The notes beneath the pieces are model-generated. The model did no database searches, was not told the origin of the DNA, and worked only from the letters and a program-made list of their open reading frames with translations. The translations under genes were made by a program, and so were the position numbers. A DNA stretch of 29,250 nucleotides from Irineochytrium annulatum (Eukaryota; Chytridiomycota; Chytridiomycetes; Chytridiales; Chytridiaceae): contig JADGJL010000244.1 of the NCBI GenBank assembly GCA_027600665.1, positions 1-29,250 of the forward strand. The letters are read 5' to 3'. Of this stretch, positions 1 through 11,851 are shown piece by piece. Numbering within the stretch: the stretch's first letter is position 1; every line of letters starts with the position of its first letter.

Positions 1-269
1 TAATCAGTGATCAGTGATCCCAGAAGGTGCTAGTGGTCAAACTTAGGCACAAGCCGCGCCGGGCTAAATGCCTGTACTCCTGTGACTCTTTGCGAGGCCA
101 AGAGGCTTAGTGGCTGAGAGGAACTTGTGCAGAGTGAATGCAACCCGCTGGAGCACATCCAGCGCGAGAACAGTTACAAAGAATTGAATGCATGTGATTC
201 AAGATTCAAACACAGTCGCTCAGCTATGACGTATCTCCGCGTCCATCTGCTGCCTAAGCATCTGGAGCA

Positions 270-640
270 CACGGTGGAGTGTCATGTACCCTGCTGGATC
301 TGGTTCCTTTATATCCGCGGACCGGGACGGACTCGGCCCGGCCATGTGCTGCTCAAGGCGCAGGGGGTTGCTCCGTTGCTCTGGTGCTGGCCAGAAGCTA
401 AGAGGGTTCAGCCAGAGAAGACCAGGTATGTCTGAACGGAGACGACCCTCGGCGTAGCAGAATACAGCATCTTACCGGTGCACAACGGCTTGTTCAGTTG
501 CAGGTCGACGTGGCACTAAGACGGAGTCTCTGACGATCACGGATGAAGGCCAGATCGTCCATCCCCTCCAACAGCACCATCTCCGATCAGACTGCATGGC
601 CACCTCCAGCAAAACAATCTTGGCAGGCAGACATCTGCGC
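270..640 (+). mobile_element. Decayed Ty1/copia fragment (copy I)
   Basis: This stretch has no usable reading frame, but remnants of a copia polyprotein can be read in shifting frames. Around 290-350 the sequence resembles the end of the reverse transcriptase, with a GSFLYI-like string followed by a TRP(D)-like motif. Around 455-475 is an AEY-like string of the kind that opens the RNase H region. Around 519-560 is SLTITDEGQIV, which pairs at DNA and protein level with SLTVTGDGQIV at about 2884-2920 in the second fragment. Stops and indels break every frame. The copia assignment of the first two motifs is inferred by eye; the match to the second fragment is seen directly. Confidence 0.4.
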
Positions 641-1157
641 TTCACCGCGACGTCAGCCGAGTCTTGTTCTAATTCACAGGAAAGTCAACCATCATTGAGC
701 AGGTTAATGGACTCTGAGTCTCTCTATGCGCCAGCCACAGGCGGGATGCAGGCAACGTGAGCAAATGAGTTCGTCATAACTGTCTAGATAGATCCCCCCA
801 ATGTTGGACCGTGACAATGGGGGGAGGTAGGTGGTGACGCTGTTGCACGCTTCTGTAAACGAGCATCATGTTTTTCCTTTTTCATTTACAAAAACAGTAA
901 TTGAATCTACCAATCGCGGCGAAGAGCACGGAAGGCGTAGCGTTAGCAGAGACCAATTCGGATTGGACTCGGACTAAAATACCGCAGCATCGCACTGAAT
1001 TTTTGATGATCTGGATCCAATCCAATTTGTCCAACCCCAAAAGCCTCTGTCCGGGGGCAATCCGTTGAAATGTGCACCATTATTTCATCGTTTTCAGTCC
1101 AGTCCAAGAACGTGGACTCAGATCAAATTAGTGTCGGAGCGGATCAGAAGTGACGTC

Positions 1158-1348
1158 ATCGTGAGCGAACAGCGACAGCGTAGCCATGACCGAGTGTTCG
1201 GGAGGCGATATCTTGTCAGAGTTGATCCCGCAGTGCGTGTTGCAATCAGCGCTAACCAAGCGTCATTGGTAAATAACAGTGGAGGTAACAAACGCACTCG
1301 CTCAGCCAGGGTGACAATACCGCTGCCGGAGGAGAGGCGCTACCCTTG
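1158..1348. repeat. Diverged duplicate, copy A (pairs with 2443-2634)
   Basis: About 190 bp aligns without large gaps to 2443-2634 at roughly 80 percent identity, in direct orientation. Both strands keep partly open frames in the two copies. On the plus strand the shared peptide includes SHDRVFG, VRVDPAV and VTIPLP. On the minus strand it includes HCGINSD and PPEHSVMATLSLF. I cannot tell which strand, if either, was coding, and the sequence is not one I recognise. It lies between copia fragments and is probably part of an old transposon or a nested insertion. Confidence 0.6.
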
Positions 1349-1551
1349 AGTCTGTAAATTCACGCAAACTGAGACGACGCCAAACCTGCGAGGCAATATC
1401 AAGCCGTCTACCATTCCGATGGACCCAACACACCAACCACAATGACGTGGAGCTGCGGAGCGCCTAACATCTAAACCATATCAATTGCTCATTGACTCAT
1501 TAATGTACTTGAGCAATCAAAGGCGGCCGGACATCTCACCCTATATCCGTT

Positions 1552-3060
1552 TTGGCGTGGCACATGGATTCCCCAACAGATGAGCATTGGAGCGCATTAT
1601 GGAAGCTGTTGGGGTACGTGGTGTACACGCAAGGCTATGACCTTTTGTACCAGAGTGCAGGGGACGCAAAACCATTCTGCCCCGGTTTTAGCGACACTTC
1701 ATCTAAAAACAATCTGGATGACGGGAGCTCACAAGCCGGATTTCTCTTTTTCTACGGCCACAACCTTGTCTCCTGGTAATTCTTTTAAATGATGGAGCCT
1801 TCACGTACGTTCACGGAAAGCGGGTACAAGGCCCTTTGCGATGCTGCAAGGGAGGCGAGCTGGACACGTTAGGTTTGTGTCGACCTCGACATTCCACTCC
1901 ATACAATTACATTATACGAGGACAACAAATCCGCCCTCGATTCGGCCACGAACCCAGTTTTTCACTACCGTACCAAACACCTCAGCGATTCGTATCATTT
2001 CACACGACCTGCGAGTTGCGGTCCCTTCCCTGTTAAGCTGCGGAACCGTAGCTCCAACGTAAGTTCGTAGGTATTGAACGCAGGTGAATAAGATGGTAAA
2101 AGGTCATAGCGCCGTCGTAGTCCATCCTGAGGATCATGTCGGCACAGAGATATATCCGATGCAGTGTCGAAGGTGTTGAACCTCCCGCCCGTAGCGTCTA
2201 CTTATAGCAGAGCCTGGGTTGCCACTGGGCACACCACGCGTATCGCCGAAGCGATGAAGGGCATGATACAAGAAGTCTAAAAGGACTATTTCGTCAGTGA
2301 CCATATGAGAGGATAAAGGGGTTTTGACTTTCCATGCGTCCATGATTTGATTAAAGGCCTTGAGGACGTGGGCGTGAAGGAGCTTTACACCCCTGACATG
2401 CGAAGCCACGCCGGGCTTATCGTGTCTCATCTTTGTGACGTCGTCCCGATCGAACAGCGACAGTGTAGCCATGACCGAGTGTTCGGGAGGGGGTATATTG
2501 TCCGAGTTGATCCCGCAGTGCGCCTTCCAATCGGCGCTAACCAAGTATGTTTGGTTATTAACAGTATAGGTAACAAGCGCAGTCGCTCAGCCGGGGTGAC
2601 GATACCTCTTCCGAAGAAGGGGCGCTTCCCTTGTCGGGACGGTCTGTACCTTCCTGGGACTGAAATGTGACTCGGCGTCATACTTGCTCTTCGCCAACGG
2701 ATGGGAATATGAGGTTGCTCCGTTGCTGGGGGCGCAGTGGCCCTTCAGCCAGGATGGTCCCGCAGAGGTTATAGGAAAGCTGGATCGGCAGCTTTTCCAA
2801 GCCACTTTGGTCATACAGCATCCAGTCAATCCACTAGGAGTTATTTCTGCGGATGGTTGTATAGTAAAGCACGGCAGGAAGCGGTCTCTGACTGTCACTG
2901 GTGACGGCCAGATTGTCCTCCCCACTAACAATGCGGTGCGCCACGGAGATATTAAGCTGTACCAATGGGCACAAAGGGGATGATAGCGGACGTCCTGACG
3001 AAACCCTCTATTGCAGGAAAATTGACTCACACCGTTGGGACATGGGAATTCGGTCCTTAA
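1552..3060 (+). mobile_element. Decayed Ty1/copia retrotransposon, RNase H to C-terminus (copy II)
   Basis: The segment 1552-1779 translates to a copia signature: SPTDEHW, a degenerate rolling YVVYTQGYDLLY, then LDDGSSQAGFLFF and HNLVSW. These correspond to the linker between reverse transcriptase and RNase H. At about 2974-3006 another frame reads GTKGMIADVLTKP, the hallmark C-terminal motif of copia RNase H. That frame runs to a stop at 3058-3060. Between them are frameshifts, stops and roughly a kilobase of unrecognised sequence that includes one copy of the 190-bp duplicate, so the element is interrupted and dead. No LTRs or integrase were recognised. The ADVLTKP end makes the family call firm; the boundaries are guesses. 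Confidence 0.7.
2443..2634. repeat. Diverged duplicate, copy B (pairs with 1158-1348)
   Basis: This is the second copy of the 190-bp direct duplicate, embedded within the copia remnant. The best-conserved stretch contains the 13-residue minus-strand string PPEHSVMATLSLF, identical in both copies. In copy B the minus frame stays open for about 130 codons beyond the shared part. No family was recognised. Confidence 0.6.
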
Positions 3061-3130
3061 CGGACGAGCAAGGAGAACGCCGGCAGAAGTCAGGCGATAC
3101 GGGGAGGGCGCCGGCCCTCGAGAATTAAAG

Positions 3131-3570
3131 GAGGGTATTGCGACAGATAACCTCGTGGGGAGGCGCCCGCCGTCGCGATTACAAAAAGGCTATGTCTAGA
3201 ATGTGAGAGTAGTAGTGAATAAACATGCCACAACAGCAACGACATACTCAAACCCCCATCTAGAATACCTGGAAGATTAAACAGTTGCTGGCGGTCGTTG
3301 TATGTAAGTAAATAGTTGTAGACTTGCACATAGTCGCGCGAATGTAATTATTCTTTTTATGCGAATGCGCCCTTGGATTTCCCCGCATAGCTTCGTGCAC
3401 CTTTCGTGGGGACGTCTGCAGTCAAATAACATCGTTGGAATTATATGTGATGATTGTTCAATAACAAAGGTTTTTTCGTAGTTCGTTCTTGGTTGCAATT
3501 TCGGCATTCAAGCCTTGATCACAGACACAATCGCAGCATCTCTGGGTGTCGGCTTGGGCACTTGCAGATA
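3131..3570. other. Gap between retroelement remains and SIW14-like gene
   Basis: About 440 bp with no supported gene. The frame immediately upstream of the SIW14-like ATG is open from 3454, so a longer N-terminus is possible. The first residues upstream of the 3571 methionine do not look conserved. The region should hold the promoter, but no element could be identified. Confidence 0.5.
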
Positions 3571-4345
<775 letters not shown>

Positions 4346-4623
4346 CTGGCAGAAAATATATTAATTTTTGAAGAGTCATCCTTTTATGCAAAATTGACAA
4401 GCCGCGATATTGCGCCCAAGCCCCTCAAATCAAGACGGAGGATGACAAGAGTGACGGCGACGTGGAAGTCCTAATCAAGAAGATCCTTGATCTCGAACTG
4501 ACAGCAGGAAGATCAGCGTAACTTCCAGCGGCCAAGTTCATTCCCGTCTAGCTAGAAGAAACCCCTCCTACTCTACGATGGCTTGGAAGCGAATTTCAAG
4601 CCACAATCATTAGACGAGTCAGC

Positions 4624-7600
4624 ATGGAGAATGAGAAGCCGCCGTTGTCGAAGACTCCGACGCAACTAAGCCCGTCTCTGCGCCCCGCGTCTCCCAACCG
4701 CCAAACGTTGACCAACTTTGCCAACGGTAACCATGCAAGGCGGCGAGGCAGCGACGCCGTCAGTTTTCCGCAAATGAAAGAGCTCCTAGGCTCGTCGCCG
4801 CCGTCATCCTCAAACCTTACGCGGAAGCAGTCGACGAAGCGCCTCACGCGCAGTCCGCAAGAGCTTTTAATGTCCGTCAACTCTATCGTAAAGAACCGCG
4901 CTGGGAGCGTGCTTTCGCGACAAAGCATCCTAAAGAGCGACCATTTCGAGATGGCCGTGAACACAAATTTGGATTTTCACCTGCAGGGCGCGCCGAATTT
5001 TAGGATGGCGCCACTAAACATATACGGTGTTGCCCAGCCGACTATGTCTGGCATCGGGACCATTTTATCTATCCTAAACTGTCGGCCGGAGTCGGAGGGC
5101 GAAGCGGAGACGTTGTTTATATGCGCGCGTGAAGAACCAATCATATACGTAAATCGACGTCCCTTTGTTCTCAGGTTGATTTCTTGCATTGGCATTGATT
5201 TTCTAACGTGGCACAGAGACAGCGAAACCCCTTTTCAAAATATCAAAACATTTCAAGGAATTTCTGGTCAGCGATTAGAACTGGTTAGAGCTCTTAGTGC
5301 GGTTGGTTCCTCACGTTTCTAGTTAGAGACTCGGTTGAAAGAAGACATTATTCGAGAAGCGAGCAAGTTCAATAACTTGTTTCTTGTGCACGATGAGGTC
5401 GAAAATGGCCGAATATTGCCATCATGGATGGCGATCGACGACATTAAGACTTTGAAGGAGATTTTTGAAGAGTTTAGGCTTCAGAGCTTTCGCGTCAAGT
5501 ATGTGAGGTAAGATTGACACTGCAAGCAAAAGATTTCATGTCATCTTCAGAATACCCATTAGCGCCGAGCAGGCTCCAGAGGATCAATATTTGGATGAGG
5601 TTCGAACCGCTCCAAGTATTTAAAACTCAACATACTAGTATGTTAAAGTCATAAAGGCAACCAGTACTAAAGACTCGTTGGTCTTTAATTGCGGCATGGG
5701 AGTGGGCAGAAGTAAGACCCTTATAAATGTTCTACGCACTAAAGCTATTTCAGCAACCTTCGCAATGGTGGTTGCTCTTTTGATTCGACGTGCTCAGATG
5801 ATGGCGGAAGGAAGCGAAACCGTTGCTTTGAGCTCATCAATGCAGCTCGATATATATAACATTGAGCTGTCTCACAATCGGGCCATCTTACGGCTGGTGT
5901 ATGTTTTGGAGAAAGGTAAATCCGGCTATTTGGCCGTGGCTTACATGAGTTGCAGGTCTCTCTAGTAAGATGTCGCCGCACTCGGCTATCGACTGGGTAC
6001 GAAATCTATTGTTGGTTCTCTGATGAACACTTGCAGGCACTTGCTCGAGGAGCGCTCATTGACGACTTAAAAAACGCTGTTTTGGGCAACTATCAGTACA
6101 TTTTGCAACTTGCGAGCGTTTTGCACGACGGCAGCGAATGCAAGCGTCTCTTGGATGAAGCGATAAACAGCTGTGAGTGCGCGAGTATCTGCGTTATGCT
6201 AAATAATCGTAGGCGATGCAATGGTGAACTTACGAGAGGTTATTCTGCTTAATAGGGTGCAGTTTTCAAATACTGGTGACCCAACGTCGTTAGAGAAGGC
6301 CGTGGGCTGCTTGGAGCGCTATTTCTTCCTTCTCGCTTTCTGTTCGTATATAAACGAAAGCGTTGGCAGCGGAGTGAATACCGATGTATTTAGCGAGTGG
6401 TTGAGGGCACGGGCGGGTTTGTGAACGTCGTCTTCGGCGCCCCTTAACGGCCTTCAGAAATTTGGCGAACACTGGAGAGTTTTAGGAGGAAGGGGCCGAA
6501 GTTGAATCTATTTCGACCTGTTGAGGATCTTTCTGTGTTCTCCGAGGAGGGTCCGCGAGTCTCGGGGATTCACCACACGTCAAACGTTCCGATCAAAAAT
6601 GAGCTTGAGAAATTCATCATCAAGCAGCGGCAGGGCTCTGTTTTGGTGCATCATACCATTTTGAAGATTGACCAATGGTCCAAAGAGTCGAGCCGAGGTG
6701 ATAACATCATCGATGGTGCCCCCAACTTCCGAAAGATTGACGGTTTTCCGATATACGGTGTGGCGCAGCCGACCATACAAGGGATGAAGAGCGTCGTGAA
6801 GTGTCTGACCACGGAGGATGAAAGGCTGCCGAACTTCTCGACACCGAAATGCAAGAAAGTGTGTTGGATAAATTTGAGAGAGGAGCCGATTTGCTACATC
6901 AACGGCCAACCGCACGTGTTGAGAGACGAAAACATCACATTGCGTAACATTAAGTCATACTCGGGTATCTCACCGTCACGGTTAGAACAAATTGAGTCGC
7001 GGCTAAAAGAAGATGTTATTGGCGAGCTGAAGACGTTTGACAATCGCGTTCTGCTTCATGGGGAGTCGGCGGACAAGCTGACTCTGCCAATGTGGGAGGA
7101 CTGCCAGGCTGAGAACGTCTTGACTGTTCGTGATGTTATTGAGGTTCTTCGGCAGGACGGTTTGGTTATAGATTTTCATCGAGTCCCCGTCACTGCGGAG
7201 CAAGCGCCTGACGATTCTGATTTTGACGCCTTGGTTCAAATTTTAACTCATTTGGATTTAAGCTCCACGGCGATTGTTCTGTAAGTGTTTATGTCCTCCA
7301 CACCGCCTGATTTTTGCTCTAGAAACTGCCAAGTAGGCGTCGGCCGGTCGACAACCGGAACTATCATTTGCTCGCTTGTTTTAGATTGGATCAAGGGCAC
7401 TTTAATAAAAGATACGGACGTCCAACCTGCGAAAAAGCCCTTAAATTACCAAATCATCCACTCCCTTCTTCGGGTGATCAGGAACGGCATGGAATGTCGG
7501 AGGAGCGTCGACCATGCTATCGATCAATGTGCTTTTAACACCAATATCCGTGACGCAATCGAAGACTACCGCCTCTCTGCCGAAAGCGAAACAGATGATC

Positions 7601-9356
7601 AGTTAAAAAAGCGGTTTATCCGGAAGGGAATCTTGTCTCTGAAGCGGTACTTCGCATTGATCGCGTTCGTGGCCTACTTGGACGACAATCCTCCTCAAAG
7701 CATGAATATGGTCGGGAGTTTCAGGAGCTGGATGAACGGGCGTAAAGAGTTCGCAACAATGATTGAGGATTTGGAGAATTCTGATTTAAAGGCTTTAATC
7801 CCGGTCGAGCAATCGAGCCCAGGTTGGAGGCTTTCCTTCCTTTTTATGCTCTAAGAACTGCGAAGGCGACGGCATTGCGCTTTCGACGGAAGTCTTAGAT
7901 GTTGTCAACAAACGGAACGGTTCGGTGTTGGCAAAGCAAACCATTTTGAAGGCGGACGTATTCCCCGGAGCGCAGAAGCTCTCTCTACCCGACCGCATTG
8001 AGGGTAAATATGCGTTCAGATTAAAACGACTAAGTAATCAATTGAAGGTGCCCCAAACTTTCGTCGCATCCCATTTATTAATGTCTTGGCTGCTGTGGTT
8101 CCCGCTGGCGCGACACACTATAAGATGCCTCCTGAAGAGGATAAGTCTGTTTACGGTATCGGGATGCCAACGAAGGATGCGATACGAACTGCAATCTCCC
8201 GCGTGGGTGCTGGCCCAAATGGTGTACGACGGCTTCTTTGGACGTCGCTTAGGGAGGAGCCGGTGCTTTACATTCGAGGGAAGCCGTACGTTCTGCGCCT
8301 GTTCCAAGATCCTATGAAGAACCTTGAGGCAACGGGGATCGCGAGGGAGCGTGTCGAGCTGATGGAAGCGCAGATGAAAGCGGACTGCATCGCCGAACTG
8401 CAGAAGTACAGCGGCAGGTTATTGGTGCATGAGGAGGAGCAAACAAAAACAGGGTTCTCGATTGTGGTAAGATTAATCAACACTCATTGGGCTTGCATTA
8501 ACTTCCGCACCCGAAGCCAATTTGGGAGACCGTTTCTATTGACGAGATTGAGACACCTTTGGAGGTTTATACGTCGGTCGTAACAGAGGGGTATCAAGTG
8601 GATTATAAGCGGATTCCGATGTACGGGTTGCTGGTGAGAAGGCAAGGCAAACTAACTTTTTTGTTGAACAGAACTGACGAGCAAGCGCCCATACCGGACG
8701 TGTTCGATCAGTTCGTGGACCGTTTGTCAAATATGGATAGTGATCAACCGGTCGACGTGATGTTCAATTGTCAAATGGGCCGCGGCCGAACGACCACCGG
8801 CATAGTGAGCACCTGTTTATTAGAAATGATAGTGGATAACGAGAGCCTTTTGACAACGCCGGCGCCAAGCGATGATGAAGATCATTCGCCTTCCGCTCCG
8901 GCTCTTGATGACGATAATCGCGTCAGCCAACGCTACCTCGCCGGAGAATTTAAAATTATTCTTCAGCTCATTGGCGTTTTAGAGAATGGCCGGTTAGCAA
9001 AGCGGCTTACTGATAAGGCGATCGATCTTTGCGAGCACATGCAGAACCTCCGGAGCGCTATCTACGATTATAAGCTTAGAGTTGAGGCGCTAGAGGTTGG
9101 GAGCAAAAAGGTATCTAAGTAATAATTTAATCAGGTGCTAACGCGCTGTGGTTCATAGTGGGTCGCCCTCCGAGAGGTCGCTTTGAACTATCTCATTCGA
9201 TACTTCTTCCTGATTGTCTTTGCCGATTACCTCCTTGAGGAGAAATGTATCATACGAACCCCCTCGTGCCGCCCAAGCAAAAAATTTAGCGAATGGTTAG
9301 AAGAGCGTCGTGAGATTCAGAATATTAGCAAGCGAGCGAATCAGACTTTGGAGTAG
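4624..9356 (+). CDS. Paladin-like protein with three PTP-like phosphatase modules
   Basis: Sixteen exons join into 1362 codons: 4624-5174, 5217-5283, 5323-5507, 5551-5599, 5639-5711, 5754-5915, 5956-5996, 6037-6172, 6213-6416, 6458-7280, 7323-7822, 7866-8003, 8048-8466, 8517-8620, 8672-9110, 9159-9356. Three internal repeats each carry GAPNFR (about 121, 576, 977), REEPxxYIxGxPxVLR (about 170, 630, 1046), RxPxxxEQAP (about 268, 732, 1148) and a Cx5R loop: NCGMGVGRT (Cys302), NCQVGVGRS (Cys766) and NCQMGRGRT (Cys1184). A helical LxRYFFLxxF segment closes each module. This is the paladin family (PTP-like phytase fold). Animal paladin is a phosphoinositide phosphatase acting in endosomal signalling; activity here is inferred. 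The first about 110 residues are Ser/Pro/Arg-rich and probably disordered. All 15 introns are 39-51 bp, and small boundary errors are possible. Confidence 0.88.
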
Positions 9357-9755
9357 TTTGTGGGACTTCTTATTCATCTTCAGCACCGTTGTTTATTGTT
9401 CATGCACTTTTTTGCTGGCCCCGGGATTTGCTATTAGACTTACGCAATGTCAATCTTATTATTATCATCCTGTATATGTATTTAGCATGCGTGATGTTTT
9501 ACTGTAACAAAGAGTCGGTGACGCAAAGAGAGAAGTACGGACAAATTAAAACATTGATATGGCATTATACTTCTTGCTAAGTGGGGCTCTCAAGTCCCAA
9601 TCACTATCCATCGCCACACTATCACAACTTTGGGCAATGGCCGGGCCTGGGCCAAGCTCCACAACATCCCCTGTACTATCTCCGCCTTCCTCGTCCCAAG
9701 CTCCCTTTTCCTAATGTCAACGCAATGTTAGCGTCAGTAAACGTGGCGCGCAACT
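9357..9755. other. Convergent intergenic gap
   Basis: About 400 bp between the 3' ends of the paladin-like gene (plus) and the ACS transporter (minus). It starts AT-rich and becomes C/T-rich. Short open frames here have no recognisable motif. It presumably holds both 3' UTRs. Confidence 0.6.
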
Positions 9756-11851
9756 TCACCATACCTCTGCATCATTCAGTAGCCTCCTTAGACCTCGACC
9801 TCTGCCACCCCACATGCCCTCATCCTCTTGTCGCTTCATATACCTCACCACCAGCGCCGCGCCGGCTCCAACGGCGCAAGCAATGGCACACGCCCCACAC
9901 CCCGCCGCGTAACCTCTCCCCCAAGTCGCGATACCCTCCGCCTCCTCTGCCGGTGCTTCCCTGAGTGGGAACAAGAAAGGCACAGCCACGCCGCCTCCGA
10001 CGGTGCCCATAGCGGTTACCAGCGCTGCGGCGGCCTCCCTGGCCGTAGACCCGTGAGCCCTGTCCATGGCGAAGGCGAGGAGACACGGCAGCGCGCAGAG
10101 GAGGCCGATGGAGGCCGGGAAGAGGCCGAGGAAGTACCGGAGCGCGCCGATGAGGACACCGCCATCGCCGAAGCCGCGCTCGGTATCGGCCTCCTCGGCA
10201 GCGTCGTTCTCGAGCGTCGCGAGCTGGTCGGGCGTCGCGGCCGACTGGGCCAAGGTGACGGTGATAGCCGACGCATCGTGTCTGTGCTCGGACGGGGTTA
10301 AAGCCAAAGCGGACGTCGGAGGTGGCTGGTGGTGGTTAGACGGCGCGGTCGAGGATGGCGTCGGTGCGGGAATCATGTTACCAAAGGAGGAGAACGGCAT
10401 GGTTTGAGGGAGGGTGGAGTGGTTTATCAGCGACAGATGCGTCGTCGAAAGCATGGTTGTAGCGGTGCTTTTGTTGGTGATAACGACCTCGAGCTCCCAC
10501 TTCGTCTCCGGGATGATGGCGACCACCGCAAAGCCGACCCCGGCCAGGAGTAGTGCCAGCGCGATGTGCAAGCCCCTGTCGCCTGTCATGTCGGATCTGT
10601 ACGCCCACATGACGGAACAGAAGGCGGCGATGCAGTACGGCACGATCGAGACGAGGGCGGCATCGAGGCTGAACGGCGTAACGCCGGACCCGTTAGTGAA
10701 GGTCCCCGCGGCAATGTCGGTCGCCAACTGCGTGCAAGCATCCAGCGAGACGATAAGGCAGAAGTAGATAAAGGCAAAGATGTAGAACTGAGGGTCCTGG
10801 AATACTTCACGGAGTTGGAAGACGTGGAATTTGTGCGGCGGCGCCTTTGGGTGGCTAAGGTGAGCAGGAATAGCGCGGGAGCCGCGACGCGATATAGAGG
10901 TCGATGGCGTCACCGGGTCCGGGTCGTCCTCGTCCCGCACGCGCGAGGCCGCCACAAACCTATCGGCGGGCGACAGAAAGGTCGCCGTTTCCGGGAAGTC
11001 CGGCAAGAACGACCTACAGTCGCGTAAGTTACATTGTCATCATCCCTGCCAATCAGAGAAAGGTATACCAGATGAAGAACCCGCAGGCAGTCCCCACCAA
11101 TCCTTCAATCAAGAACAGCCATCTCCAACCCGCCATACCCCATGCGCCATCGAGGCTCTCAATTGACTTCGATAGCACCGCGCTAAAGGCGCTTGCGCAT
11201 GTAGCGACCCCAACAACGAGGCTGAGCCGCACTGTCCTCTCATCCCTGGTGTAGAAAAGCGCGAGGTACAGAAGCACGCAAGGGACAAAGCCGGCCTGGG
11301 TTGCGCCAAGCAGTACGCGGACGGCAAACACGCCCTCCCAGTTTGCCGCGGTTGCCATGCAGCAGATAAGGATACCAGTAGACGCCATGATACTGTGTGC
11401 AACAACCAGCGTGCAGTAGTAAGCAATGGAAATCTAACGTGAAAAACTCCTTACATTGCAAACCACCGCGACGGGTGCAAAATCCTCAGCACCATGGTTG
11501 ACGGGAGGACGAACGGCAAGGATCCTGAAAACAATCTTTGATGAGAAACAATCCCAGTAGACAACAGGAACGAACCCAGGAAGATGCCAGCCAGGCAGAG
11601 TACGAACGCCCAGTCCCCCATCTTCAAGTCCGCCTGCATATTCGTGCGCGCGTAGTCGAGGTTGCTTCGGTTCTGCACGGCGCGCAAATTCGTAAGAGCA
11701 TTTTCATCGAGGAAGACCTGTAGACCAAAAACCTTACCACAAGGTTGATAAAGAAGGCGACGACGAGGATGGGAATGATCCTGAGGTCCAACAGCTTCAC
11801 AATCTGCTCCTCTTGAGGGTCGTACTCGGGCTTCATCCTAGATCGTTCCAT
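9756..11851 (-). CDS. Major facilitator, ACS (Dal5-like) family permease
   Basis: Five exons on the minus strand (11851-11738, 11672-11576, 11524-11455, 11392-11069, 11013-9756) give 620 residues. Splicing rebuilds the family landmarks: a first TM after LDLRIIPIL, NRSNLDYART (the usual DRSNIGNAR position), IFLGSLPFVLPS, LRILHPSRW, GWRWLFLIEGL (about 182-192) and LPDFPETATFL before the central loop. The second half has six further hydrophobic segments, including ALRYFLGLF and the AFAMDRAHGSTAREA region. ACS members import organic anions such as allantoate, nicotinate or pantothenate at the plasma membrane; the substrate cannot be read from sequence. A Ser/Thr/Pro/His/Ala-rich insertion at about 372-487 enlarges one loop and explains the length (the family is usually near 500 residues). 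The start is the first ATG in frame. Confidence 0.85.

Noticed and set aside
127..435. 102-codon open frame on the plus strand
   Set aside because: It overlaps the copia-like debris, has no coherent domain, and the copia resemblance shifts between frames, so it is not a gene.
2134..2544. 136-codon minus-strand frame with a string slightly reminiscent of the end of a LINE endonuclease
   Set aside because: The resemblance is too weak, there is no reverse transcriptase nearby, and the duplicate copy has a stop just upstream in the same frame.
5599..5611. GGTTCGAACC string resembling a tRNA B box
   Set aside because: It lies at the start of a 39-bp intron of the paladin-like gene, and no cloverleaf can be drawn around it.
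9828..11027. Several plus-strand ORFs of 113-157 codons
   Set aside because: They are antisense to the ACS transporter exons and arise from GC-rich codon composition.
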